From: Blastobasis lacticolella | Lineage: Eukaryota; Arthropoda; Insecta; Lepidoptera; Blastobasidae | Reading direction: 5' to 3' | Length of the DNA: 64,000 bases | Assembly: GCA_905147135.1 (NCBI GenBank) | Contig: LR990045.1 | Coordinates: 15,290,173 to 15,354,172, forward strand | Shown: positions 38,101 to 49,100 of the stretch, piece after piece | How the letters are laid out: each line of letters opens with the position of its first letter | How positions within the stretch are numbered: position 1 is the stretch's first letter | Position numbers and translations under genes: made by a program | The notes under the pieces: model-generated | Database searches by the model: none | Told to the model about the DNA's origin: nothing | What the model saw: the letters and a program-made list of their open reading frames with translations, nothing else

Positions 38101-41100
38101 CCAAATAATCCGTAAAAAGTGTTGTAATTGAAATAAGGAGTCTAGATCTACACTATGACAGGACACTTTTACATGCCCGGAGCATGTCACTCTGTCTTCG
38201 AAATTAGCTGTTCGTTCTTCGTTATCTGGTGGCCTTTTGATATTACTCTGTTGTCTCGGCCATACTGCTCGATGCTGATGGCATCGTGTCCGAGTGTCGC
38301 CCAGCCCTGCCGCCCAGCGTCTGCGGCAGGGCTGCCGAGTGCCAACTGCACGTGTAATTATATCCCAGACGTGATGATGTAGTGCGTCGGTTCGTTGGGT
38401 GGCCGCTGTGGCGTGGGCGCTGTCTGTGTCGCTTATATTTATAATTGTGTTTTGTTTGACGAATTGTGGGTTTAATTGATTAAGGAAACAGATCTGGATA
38501 TTCTTATTTTAATATGGATATTTTGTACTAGTGTAAATTCCGTAACAGGTATTTTCTATGTACACCTTAGAGACAAATGAGTCATGAGAAATCATAATTG
38601 TTCCTAATTGATTATAGTTATTGAAATATCAGATCTACACGTATGTCAGCCCTATATTAACACCAGACAATGCGCAGGGAGATGGCAAGCCATAACAATT
38701 AAAATGTCGCTTTATCTGATCTACGATATACGATAGGTGGCTGCTTCATACTATTTTCAGCACAATAAGAGAGAAAGAAAAAAAACAATAGCATTCCAAT
38801 TATCATCATTCATGTCTCCATTTTACGCTAACTATTTATCAAAACAACTTTTATTCTCAAATTAATTTACAATTCACGCTCTTAGACCTAGATTACATTA
38901 GATACACGATAGCCCGCAACCAATGATCAATTTATCAGTATCTCGTCCAATACCTATCACGCTTCTTCCCCATCCTTGCGTGAACGCCAGAACCCACGAG
39001 TCGGCTTCGAAAAAACGTTCGCGAACAAAGGAGTCACGTCCATCATCGCACTGATAATGTGCAAACGACGGAACGTGACAATCACGTTTGCCGCAGCGTT
39101 AATGGTGTTAACGACGCACCTGCGGAAGGGCTGCCTACTGTTGCCGTTTCGTATTTACTTTACTAGCAACTCAGCCCAGTTTCGCGTGAATTATACACCA
39201 GTATTTACAAACAATACTTGTCTAAGTAGCGTTAGTATGCGTTCTCACAGTGGTCGTCTGCTATGTTAACCAATTTGATGACACGCTAGCTGACGGAAAG
39301 TGCTGTCAAATCACAATTCGATGCTCGGTCTATTGTACAGATGTACTGCTCTATTAATGTCAAAATCTTTGGGCTCTATAATTGGTCCATTTCATGAGTG
39401 ACGGAAAGAAAGTGCCCATCGCCACTCCCTGTGAGTTCGCGTTAGTTGCGCGTGCACTGTGAGACCCAAAGAAATTGGACATAGAAGCATAGAAGGTCCC
39501 TACTCACGATTGAAGTCACAATCTATATATATTTTTTAATGGTGCATATAACGTGTTCATAAGTGACGCGTATAAGTTGTCAAATACCCATCCATAACCA
39601 CTGCTATTGTCAAATTTGGTGGTCTTGGTCGCCTAATGCACCTATTAGTATGACTTTCAGTCATTTGTATATAGTAATGACAGATTGAAAGTGTGCATTC
39701 GCTATAGATCGAGGCTCCAAGTATGATGAGACCTCATAATAACATTTCAGAATACAACTGAAAGTCGCACATCACACCGCTATTGTCGTTTCATCATCTT
39801 CATCTGACCGTTCAGTCCCCGGTTCAGCCGGGATCCGCTTTCCTGCTCTTTCTTCTCCTTTCTTCAGCAAACGCTGTTGTTGTTTGCCATTGACTGTACA
39901 ATCGAATTGACCGCGAAACATTCTCGTGAAACAGTACAGCAAGTTGTCTAAAACGCTGATGTTGTCATGTCAAAGTATTGCCTTTGGTCACAGTGGTCAA
40001 AAGATCGGCGGATAATTTAGTAAATCCTCGTAAGTAATCAAACCAGTAGAGCCAATTGCCAAAGCCAAAGTGGATCTAGTTGCCAAGCGTCGAGATTATG
40101 GCAATAACCTCCGCTTTCGTGGGAGAGGCCCTAAGTCCAGCAGAGATAATTATGATGAGTAATTACTAGAAAGCAATCAACCAATCTTGATATTTTTAAC
40201 GAGAAAAATGAAAACCTTGTAATACCCCTTACAGATCTTGAGATTGAGACCAAACTACCTACTTTTATGTCCTTCTATACGCCGACTAAATGTACCTAGT
40301 TGTTTGATATAGGTTAAGGCTTGGTCCACGTTTCCACACCGTCGCTCGTGGAGATTGCTTATCGTGAGACGTGACCAAGGAGTTTGCGACGCGCTAAATG
40401 CGGCAGAGCGGCTGCCGGTCATTAGCGGCTGTCTGTCTGTCTGTATCCTTTAACTTTCGCTCGTAGGTAATGTGAAGTTAAATTAGTATTTATATTTTGT
40501 GGTGGTTACTAGTTGTAAAATTGGTGTTGAGACTGTTGGGACGATGTTGGGTACAATGCGGTGAAATTGATTGAATTGGATTAATAGACAGTTTTAAACA
40601 ATAATGGCGCGTATTATGTTACAGCTACTGCACTAATTTCTTTAAAAATAAATGTTTATAGACATTATTTACTATCTGCGAGCACCTGTTAATGGCCTTG
40701 CTGTTATATATGTTTGTAAGTATTACTTGTAATTTGCTGTTGGTGTTCTGAATAAAGTAAAATAAATTATAAATGACGCATTATAATTAATACACATAAT
40801 TAACTGATCCATCAATCCATTTTTAAAAGTCAATCATAATAAAATTAGTTGAGAAATCTACGCAATCCGACACATCTACTAAAACGAACGCGTTGATGTC
40901 TTTTGTATGGCGGAAAATTAATTAAAAGTCACTAAAATCCTTGATTCCCAATAAAATCATTCTTAACGTGTCTAACAAAAATCAAACAAAATTTTCCGAC
41001 TTACTACATAAACAAATCCCCCAAGTATCCGAAACCGAAAACTCCGCCACCACCAATTACGTCAACACTGGCTGCTAATAAAAAAAAGAAGACCACAAAC

Positions 41101-41167
41101 TCACCCTGCGATTGTCGGCCTTCTTCTCAGCCATGTTGCCCTGGGGGCCAGGGATGCCGGTCACCAT
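25834..41167 (-). CDS. h: hairy: bHLH-Orange-WRPW transcriptional repressor (complete CDS, 4 coding exons)
   Basis: Nuclear DNA-binding repressor of the Hairy/E(spl)/HES family; in insects it acts in segmentation and in limiting proneural gene expression. Join 41105-41167, 27248-27343, 26605-26902, 25834-26123: 747 nt, 248 residues plus stop, with all junctions GT-AG and in phase. Residues 1-21 are a short N-terminus starting MVTG, as in fly Hairy. The bHLH spans about 21-73, with the family's proline in the basic region (P25 of [13 protein letters not shown]). The Orange domain lies at about 84-119. A linker precedes a conserved block ([15 protein letters not shown]). PLALV at 230-234 resembles the fly CtBP motif PLSLV, and WRPW at 245-248 recruits Groucho. 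It is shorter than fly Hairy, mainly because it lacks the glutamine-rich stretches. The NNCLNELK helix, the MVTG start and the CtBP-like motif favour hairy over deadpan. The start is the first in-frame AUG of the GC-rich exon 1. Intron 1 is 13,761 bp; introns 2 and 3 are 345 and 481 bp. Confidence 0.96.
26605..26902 (-). CDS. h: hairy coding exon 3 (loop, helix 2, Orange domain)
   Basis: Begins [20 protein letters not shown] (loop and helix 2), then a short linker and the Orange domain ([15 protein letters not shown] ... [12 protein letters not shown]). A Pro/Ala/Ser-rich linker follows. It ends one base into a codon (G|GTGAGT), which exon 4 completes. The acceptor is TTTGTTACAG. Confidence 0.97.
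27248..27343 (-). CDS. h: hairy coding exon 2 (basic region, helix 1)
   Basis: 32 codons from [16 protein letters not shown] to LDAMKKD. The acceptor follows a pyrimidine stretch (TTGTTCCAG) and the donor is GAC|GTGAGT; phase 0 at both ends. It carries the basic DNA-contact residues, including the family-specific proline, helix 1, and the start of the loop. Confidence 0.97.
30685..30880 (+). repeat. dispersed repeat family C, copy 1
   Basis: Starts ACTAGTGGACCTGGCGCGAC, continues TTCGTTCGCGTACAC, and ends GGCGGGAAGTGACTTTG then TTTTATACTATGTA. Near-identical order is found at 42310-42560 and 48898-49100. A shorter relative is near 28310. The family is not assigned. Confidence 0.75.
32866..32975 (+). 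mobile_element. LINE 3' terminal fragment
   Basis: GGCCGGCAACGCATCCGCTA, then CCGGGTGTTGTGGGCGG and CAGTTTCCATC, which match the end of the ORF and 3' UTR of the 59790 element. Confidence 0.7.
35540..35612 (+). mobile_element. retroelement tail with (ATGT)n
   Basis: TAGTCTCTACCTACCCCACC then TGTGGGACACCGG, ending in ATGT units. A tail-less relative lies at 53250-53295. Confidence 0.55.
36720..36840 (+). repeat. tandem duplication, 60-bp unit
   Basis: CTCTACGGATTATTGGCAAA at 36731 and TTCTACGGATTACTGGTAAA at 36791; similarity extends to both sides with exactly 60-bp spacing. Confidence 0.8.
37208..37558 (-). mobile_element. SINE family A copy in hairy intron 1
   Basis: Full body match to 12136-12474 in reverse orientation, with a decayed tRNA-like head near 37485-37558 (GGAATTCGAACCC is the B box complement). 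Confidence 0.88.
37560..38370 (+). repeat. diverged local duplication in hairy intron 1
   Basis: A 27-nt exact match (37718-37744 and 38310-38336, beginning CCGCCCAGCGTCTGC), followed in both by CCAACTGC and ATTATATCCCA, and preceded by a TTTGATRTTAC block (near 37590 and 38236). A third TTTGATATTACTCGGCTGTG occurs near 36970. Confidence 0.75.
40050..40165 (+). mobile_element. RTE-type 3' end
   Basis: GATTATGGCAATAACCTCCG, TTTCGTGGGAGAGGCCCTAA, GTCCAGCAGAG and a final ATGATGAG: the TGATGA-tailed terminus known for RTE-clade LINEs in Lepidoptera. Confidence 0.65.
41105..41167 (-). CDS. h: hairy coding exon 1
   Basis: Encodes residues 1-21, starting MVTGIPGPQ and ending at NRR. The donor reads AGG|GTGAGT, phase 0. 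The frame stays open upstream to 41335 but contains no other AUG, so the start is well fixed. The same exon continues upstream as very GC-rich 5' UTR. Confidence 0.93.
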
Positions 41168-41335
41168 CACTGCACTGTACACTGCACTCCGCGCGGCGCG
41201 TGCGTCGCGGGCGGCGGGCGGCGCGCGACTGGCGCGAGGCGGCACGCGACGCGAACACGCGCCGGCTCGCGCGCTTGGCCGTGGCCGTGCTGATGATGGG
41301 ATGCTGCGGCCGATGTATGGGCGGTGGATTAACAA
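41168..41335 (-). promoter_or_regulatory. h: GC-rich 5' UTR / promoter-proximal island of hairy, with class C sites
   Basis: A strongly GC-rich block directly 5' of the hairy start codon. It holds CACGCG, the class C site preferred by Hairy-type bHLH proteins, at 41243-41248 and 41256-41261, and its reverse complement CGCGTG at 41197-41202. No TATA box is evident, so the transcription start is not resolved. The site cluster would suit autorepression, but part of it may only reflect GC content. Confidence 0.4.
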
Positions 41336-42309
41336 CCGTGGATTGGACTTTTTAAATCTGGAATTCTGGATCCGATATACTTGGTGGAACTGACTTGTCT
41401 TGGTTGACGTTCATTAATTATCCTATTGGACGAAGCATGATTGTGAATTACTTTGCCTTGACAGATGTATTATCGACATTACTTTGACGTGACATGTAGG
41501 TACTTAAATTTGCATAATGATTGATTAAATTGTAGTGCATTAGATAACAGTTTGTCCTTTTGGAAATGCATTGTAGAGTCCCGTATATACGGATTGTTAT
41601 GGAGATTTCAAGCTCATAACTCATTATTACATATTATCAACAACAACAGCCATAAAAGACCACTGCGGGAGAAGCCTCCTCCATATTGTCATAATCTCCA
41701 AGCTTGGCAGACAGACAACAGAAAACACTGCTGACCATTCATTGATTTACGGAGGTGCTAGCTCGTCTTCGTCTATCACAATGTAAACATTTCCCTGCCT
41801 TCTTTTATATACAATTTCCTAAACGGTACACAGTAACAAAAACAATGCACGTACATACGGAAAACAAATACGGATTGTCCACACTGAGCCGACCTTATTC
41901 CATTCGTATGTACTTTTTTGTTTCCAGGGGACCTATTCTCGTCTTCGACATGATGTCGAGCACTTTAATCTCTATTGCGGCCAAAAGAACTTGTTCTCAA
42001 TTGTCGAAGAACAATCCTGCAATATCAAAGAATTTGTTAGTCAATATACCTACATTATAGACGGTATCATTGCACTGCTTGGATACGACACGATCAGTGT
42101 GACAACGTAACAGATGGACAAAGCTGCTTTCGCAGTTTTAATATTTGTTTAAATTTGAGTCTTTGCCATGTGTCATGCTCCATTCGATTATAGTGTGTGC
42201 GATAATAAAAAACGATATTAAAAATACTATAAAGGAAAAATATTGTATATAAAATACGTTTCAATATAAAAAGGCAAAAGTAGAGCACGAGAACTGTAAG
42301 TATTATCCT

Positions 42310-42560
42310 TTACTAGCGGTCCTAGCGCGACTTCGTTCGCGTGGCATCCTACTCCTACCTCTACCCTACGCTACGTCTACGCCTACCTTACACCTTCCCT
42401 ACACCTACTCAACAACTACCTTACAACCACCTTACATCTACCTTACACCTACTTTACCCCTACCAAATCCTTTTTTCTTGCCTATAAACCTTCCCCTGGA
42501 ATCACTCTATCTATTGATGAAAACCGCATGACTTTGATTTATACTATGTATAGAAGAAAA
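42310..42560 (+). repeat. dispersed repeat family C, copy 2
   Basis: ACTAGCGGTCCTAGCGCGAC then TTCGTTCGCGT, followed by an extra CTAC-rich expansion, then the common TTTTTTCTTGCCTATAAAC segment and TTTATACTATGTATAG. Confidence 0.7.
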
Positions 42561-45088
42561 AATATCACAGCATATCCGCCGCATGTTAAGGATACCCCTG
42601 CTATCGTCGGCGGCGTTTGTCTCACGCATTGACAGCGCGCATAAATCTGCTACCCATCAAACGCCGCCGCAGCCTCCGCCCGGGCGCGGTCTAGACGCCT
42701 CCCGACCGTATGCCGTCATTTATGCTAATAGTGTACATGTAGTGTATAGGTAGACAAGACACGGTTTAGTGTTAGCTCGGGTGCTAACCTAACTTGTTTG
42801 ATACCAAAAAAGGACCGTGAATTGTATTTTTACACTTTTTGAAATGTAATATTCTTAAAAGTAAGATCGTAATGCTTATTTCAATTAAGAATTTGTTTAC
42901 CAGCAGTTAAGATTTTGGTGTATTTAAATAAACGCCCCGGTTTCGGTGTTCTCTGGGTTAAAAAGTGTTATCCGAAATACATATAGACAGACAGACGCAG
43001 CAAGCGACTTTATTTTATACTACAAGGATATCATTGGCTAGGATTAACCATAGACGCTGGTTTCTATAGCTAATCCTATGTGTTAAATTCCATTAGGACC
43101 ATCTGGTAGTTGTCTTGTTTATGAATACCTTCGTATGCACATACGAAGTTCCAGAATATGTCCGCGTGCTAGCATAGCGTGTGCAAAGCAAACGGCGGCG
43201 GCGCACGCGCAGCTTTGTCCTAACGGCGGCGGCGGCCGCCCGCGCTCTTTTGTTTAAATGTGCTTTTTTCACCGCACTCTGAGAACACCGCCTTGCAGAC
43301 TGCAACTAATTAGGATGATTGACTCTGTTGTGTTGTGTTTTCGGTATGTAACCCACATAGTTTATGTTTTAGATATGTAGATTAAGAAAGAAAGTACAAA
43401 AAGACAAAGAACTAATTATGAATAAAACGTAGATACATAAAATAAAATAAATGTTTAAAAATAAAAATATGTTTAAATGTACCTACAGTTTAACTATTCT
43501 CAGTGGCATTGTTTAAACTTCGTGTCGTATCCACTGCAACTGGACCCCCTCAGCATTATGTTGTGGCCGCTAAGAGGAAAGGAACTTATAAGTCACAAAA
43601 CAGTGGTGGCTTCGCAGGGCAATGTAATTATGATCGCGAGTTTATCAGATAAACGAAATACGGCGATTGACATACTGTAGATTGTAAACAAACGCTGAAC
43701 CTAGATTTGATTCCTTAGTAGGCAAGTACTTTGACAGAAAAGCGTAAATGATAAAATTTTTGTACATTTTTTGTTACTTTCATAACAAGTAACGGGACGT
43801 GTCAACTTTGCGTAAACTAAACAAAAAACAACGGAGATACAAATTCACCACTAAAAATGTGACTGTTACAATTAACTGTTAGGCTTTTTTTACTTCATTG
43901 TTCCTGCCCTGTCGCCTGTCGCCGCCTAAAAACCCGTCGTACAATAGATTGCTTTATTTCATTAATTTTTATGAGCCCAAACTGGAGCAAACCTCTATTG
44001 ACGGGCAGGCTGGAAAGAAAAAATTGTATCATTTTTTCCTGTTTTTTACTGTTTTGGGAGCCCGAGCACCACGAGACCGTTATGGTATTGCACTAACGGT
44101 TCATTTGAATGAAAACTTTAAAAGGACACTTACCTATTTTGCCTTGTTTCTGCTTAGGCTAAAAATAACAGCATCATATCATACCGTTAATTTAGAGCTT
44201 ACCTATAGAAGTACTCTTGCCTACCGTAGGCAGTTAGCACTCTCGCAGGATTAGCCATTTAGCACCGCATGAGTGCTTGTGTTTCTTCAGAGTCATACTT
44301 ATTTGTAATTAAAGTACTATTTTAGCAGAGGTTGGCACTTAATCCCTTAATTGGTCAAAGAAACTAAGTCAAAAATCGTATAACGGATTAACTTTTAAGT
44401 CAATTAAAATAAAATTTAACTTTCTTTAATTTCTGTAGTTACATTGATGTTTTATTGACAGTGCTCGACAGGAGTTGCTATACTGTTATAATTCGCATAG
44501 CTCACACTCAATATTATTGTTCTCTTCTCTTGCACAATGACCAAACATTTCAATAAAAACGTCGAAATAAAATGAAAAATACAAAAACCGCCATTAATCC
44601 GTAACACAATATTACTTTCAGCAAATAAAATTGCATTGTCAATTATGTGGGCAGCCTTAGTGGCCAACAGTATATGGTTTCTAACTCTTCGGATATCATA
44701 CAACACAAAATAGCAAACACCAAAAACCCATTGCTACTAGAAAAGTTATACAACAAGTCGTTCTGTTGTCTCCGTTTATAGCCGTCCCATTTCGCAGAAG
44801 GATTGAGTGGTGCCAACAAACTCTTTTGTGTACCTATAACCGAGTTTTATTTGCTACTGAACACGCCGCACCGCGACTAATGTCGTTTGTGGAAGCAATC
44901 GTCTTGTGAACGCTTCGCCGCTGCGGGACCACTAATAATGAGACTGACATTTCCGAAGAAACTCTCCTTGTTCCTTTATGGGCTGTGTGACGAATCGGGT
45001 GCACGACAAACGTTGCGGTGGCTGGGTTGTGTGGTGTGTACTAGTATCACGGATCACGTGCTTATTCTGTGGTAGTATAGTATCCGAC

Positions 45089-45215
45089 TGTGGACTGATG
45101 AGCTGGTAAAGATCACTGGGTACCAGCTGGATGCAGACGGCACAGGACCGGCCTTTGTGGAGATCTCTGGGGGAGGCCTATGCCTAGTAGTGGGCGTCTG
45201 ATAATGATGATGAGT
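45089..45215 (+). pseudogene. RTE-clade LINE C-terminus
   Basis: The frame reads WMQTAQDRPLWRSLGEAYA then a stop, the standard end of RTE reverse transcriptase, followed by a GATAATGATGATGAG tail. Confidence 0.85.
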
Positions 45216-45614
45216 GTAATGTTTTTAATTTATTAATTTATTGTATTATTTAAAACCTTTTTGTTATGTCACATTCGGGTGATTGTATCCTATTATCTCC
45301 ATTTGATGGTATTACAGTGTAGGGCACACACTTTTGTCACCTATAATAGTAGGTATTCCAGTTTTAAGTATATAGAGTAATTACAGTCATGAGGCAACCT
45401 CACGGTAGCGTTATGAGCGACAGTTTTACCTACCTAAAGCATATCATAAGAAGAACTTTTTGCTCTTTGTCATGATGATCTAGCATGAAAAACGTCAGTA
45501 CCTACTTAAGTAAGGTATTTCGTAGTAATACCAAGGAATAGCGGCAACTTAAAAAATATGATCGGACTCATTAAACACTTTGCAAAATATAAATAATTAG
45601 GAAAGCCCAAGATA

Positions 45615-45654
45615 CTTACCTAGAAACTCGTTTATAAAAGAGTTTCTAGGTAAG
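45615..45654. repeat. hairpin, 15-bp perfect stem, 10-nt loop
   Basis: CTTACCTAGAAACTC (45615-45629) pairs with 45640-45654. Confidence 0.95.
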
Positions 45655-46137
45655 GCTTAGTTAAGGCTTCTAGGCTATACTAACAATATCTAATACAACG
45701 ACAGGATTTCCACAAATTACCACTTTTACTTTCTTTCTGGCAATAACAAGCTGTGGTTGTCAAAACCATGTGCCGAAACAATCTGCGCTTTAATTACCTC
45801 ACCATCATTTAACCGTTACGTCCCTTTGACGCAACCAGCGCAATAAACGACCTCGGTGTTCAAAAGGCTTTTTAGGCCCTGCGCCCACGGGATCGTCATA
45901 AAACCTTTGAAGACATTGCCTGTTAAACTTTTGTTTACGCGTAGGCTTGATTTCGCACCGCCTTTGGCGGCTTGTAAAAGTTGTTGGGTTCCGTTGGACG
46001 GGCCATGGGCGGGACACGTGGCTTCGGCGCGATTGATGCGGATCGGAATGCAGATGTGTGTTTACGAATGGGATGTCGCATTATAATATGGTAAATGTGT
46101 CTAAATGTTATGAGAGACTATCTCTGGTTGCCTATTA

Positions 46138-46181
46138 AAAATGTTAACAATATCTAACATATTAGACATTGTTAACATTTT
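46138..46181. repeat. hairpin, 20-bp stem with one mismatch, 4-nt loop
   Basis: AAAATGTTAACAATATCTAA (46138-46157) pairs with 46162-46181 except at one position, around CATA. Confidence 0.95.
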
Positions 46182-47679
46182 ACCTACTTATACGTACCTA
46201 TACTCCAGGATTTTGTTAATTAAATAGCTTTCGTTGGCTATAGCCCATAAATAAAAATTACAAAATATTTGATGTTATAAGTACTTAGCTTCCAAATTGA
46301 ATTTTTTAAAGTCTTCTTCGATCTTCGTTTTGTTATAAAAAGTTCCCTACTTTATCCTCTTTCTAACAACATGCTATAGGTACCTATGCTATAAAAATAC
46401 CTGTAATGCATAGTCTTGGTACTAAACAAAATTTTGTTCCATCGGAATATAAATTACCTACACAAATAAATATTATACAGAACTCTTAGCCTGCAAGGTC
46501 ACTTCCACACTTACGAATCGTACCCTCGTTAGAAAGGCGGGTTGGATTCCCGACGAAAGTACAATGGCGGGAGAAGTTGCCAAACACGACGAAATGTCCG
46601 AATACATTGTCAACAATAACACTTAATTGCAAGGGTTTCACCAATAACCGGGCATTGTAAGAATCCTTTCTTCTGTTTTACGACGTCGCAGAAAGGTTTA
46701 CGGACATCGGCGAGCGTGTATTTTTAAAAGTGCCCAAAAAGCGAAACGGTCGAATTGCTCGCAGTTTTTACGAGTGCCATTTAAAAGTAACGGTTGAAAT
46801 TGCTGGGTTTCAACAATTACGTTATCTTAACAACCATAAGTACCTAATTGTATAGTTGTTTATTAGGAATATGACTGAATAACGAAAAATCTACACCTTC
46901 CTATCTAAATGTGGAAAACAAAACATATTTTAAAAAGAGAACACAATTATTAACGAACTTATGTCAATTCAAAATGGAAATTGGGTAAACGAGTGTGCTA
47001 TAATTTTTTATGTTTAGTTTATACTAAATTCCTTTTTCTTTATTTTATTTTGTTTTAAATGACACTGAACGAGAATGTTGTGTCACCAATATGGGACTCG
47101 TATTAGAATAACTTTAATGTAAACTGTTTACCTATGACGTAACAATATGTGTTCTGCAGGTGTACCTTACTTGAATAAATAAATAAATAAATACACTTAC
47201 GCAACGCGAGCAAGCCTGCCCGTCTGTCAGTCCTCATCCAGACAGTAATTCCAGGCTCGTGTCTTGTTCTAATCTGTGCTGACGATCGCCGGTCACGCGA
47301 GCTTCGGCACCTGCCGTTTTTTTCCCGCCTTAGGTAATTGTCCGAAAATGATGAGTGGTGAATGCAACACCTCGTTACGCGCGCGGACCCCGGCTCGGGG
47401 CGAAAACAAATATTGGTATTACCTGCGGTCGTTGACGCGAAGGGGTATTCGTATAACATGTCACAGCACAGATCCATTTGGCTTATATCTTAGCAAATCG
47501 ATGTGATTCTGTGTCTCAGATCTCTGTCTATGAGTTAGCGACAGGGCAGGCATATGAACAGACAGCCCACATAAAGGAAAACGGTTACTTACGCCAATAG
47601 GTATGTTCAAAGTTCTACGTCGTTAGTAGGGTTCCTAAATCAAGTAAAATCTTAACTACTAGCAGGAAAGACCGCTATC

Positions 47680-47820
47680 GTCATCATCATCATATCAGCC
47701 AAAAGACGCCTACTGCTGGGCATATACCTCCCCCAGAGATCTCCACAAAGACCGGACCTGTGGCTTCCGCATGCAGCTGGTACCTGCGATCTTCAACCCT
47801 CTACGATATCACTGCATTAT
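47680..47820 (-). pseudogene. RTE-clade LINE C-terminus
   Basis: Reverse complement of the 45089 element: GATCTCCACAAAG, CAGCTGGTACC and an ATCATCATCAT tail on the plus strand. Confidence 0.8.
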
Positions 47821-48897
47821 ATATTGCAAACAATAAAATGAATAGCCGCTGTGCATTAATAATACTATTTATATTTTCCAGAACTATTTCCGCAACAGAC
47901 TCAACACCACACCACTATTGACAAGTCTTTCTTATTTTGCAATCCGTAGACCACCTCTAAGCTACCTCATCTCGGCTCCAAAAAAGGTATAAACGCTGCT
48001 CTCTGAAATTTCTCTACTCCGTTACACTATGTCTATTTGCCGCAAAGCAACAATTCTTGCGTTGTTGTGTTCTGATTTGAAGGTAGGGTAGCTAGATCAA
48101 TTACAGGTATCCATTCTACATGCAACGCTATGCGTCGCGACGCTGCACAGCTTTGCTCCGACATTCTTGACAGGCGCCAACAACAGGTATGAGGCATACT
48201 AGTCCTCAGTGACAATAAAATAAAATCACCTTTAAAACATATTTGGCGGTGATTGGGGGCAAAAATAAGATGTATTCGGAAGCCGATACGAGGCAAACAA
48301 CGATAGATGCTATTTGCCATAGGTGTATACCACCAACAAGTCAATTACTAGTGTATTCTCTTACGGAGTCTTCCCTTGCATAGAAGAGAAAATTTGTTGT
48401 CTATCAACCATCAATATTGACAATGATAACTGAAGGTTAATAGCAGTAATAAGAGAAGAGGTTATTGCCATAATCTCCACGCTTGGCAGGCGGGTTGGAG
48501 GATCACAGAGTTGTGAATATAAACATGGAAAATGCTGCTGCCCATTTTCCAGTCTACGGAGACTCCAGAACTTTTGCCCCGAAAACATTCGTCGCCTTGT
48601 ACGATACCCACGAGTGTAAGGACATTCTACACTGCCATACCACACGGCCTTCCATACATTTCCTTGTAATTAATGATAAATGAATGGTTCGCGAACTTTT
48701 GTGGTCACCCTTCGCGTTAGAGCGCAGTTTTTATTTTTTGCGTTAATTGACTCAACTATTTTGATTAACCCAGTGGAATGTTATTTAAAGTCGTCTGGTG
48801 TAGGCCTATTCGCGCTGTAGGTCCAAGGTACACTAGAACACCCATAGACGAGACAATTGCCTGCAAAGTCATCTGTTGTGTGCTTTCACCTTATATA

Positions 48898-49100
48898 TCT
48901 AACTAGTTGACCAGGCGCGACTTCGTTCGCGTACACCTATACACCTACCACCTCTTTTTTCTTGCTTATAAGCTTTCCTTTTGAATCACTGTATCTATTG
49001 TTGAAAACCGCATTAAATTCCGTTGCGTAGTTTAAAGATCTAACCGTACATTGCTACAGACGGCGGGAAGCGACTTTGTTTTATACTATGTTTTGATAAT
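48898..49100 (+). repeat. dispersed repeat family C, copy 3
   Basis: ACTAGTTGACCAGGCGCGAC to GGCGGGAAGCGACTTTG and TTTTATACTATG; the closest relative is copy 1 at 30685. Confidence 0.75.

Larger units (their letters stand above)
27344..41104 (-). other. h: hairy intron 1 (13.8 kb)
   Basis: No coding exon was recognised inside it. It contains GC-rich islands (near 28.6, 31.65, 32.15, 34.45, 35.7 and 36.4 kb), a duplicated module at 36.7-38.4 kb, a minus-strand SINE (37208-37558), a LINE tail (32866-32975), dispersed-repeat copies near 30.69 kb, and RTE-type tails near 31.95 and 40.1 kb. A large regulatory first intron is plausible for a patterning gene; individual enhancers cannot be assigned from one sequence. 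Confidence 0.8.

Noticed and set aside
39000..39270. 97-codon open frame
   Set aside because: Starts at a non-AUG codon, has no recognisable domain, and lies in hairy intron 1 on the opposite strand; better viewed as possible regulatory DNA.
48033..48344. 103-codon minus-strand frame
   Set aside because: It contains the antisense of a widespread LINE 3' UTR (also at 58353-58535), so it is not a gene.
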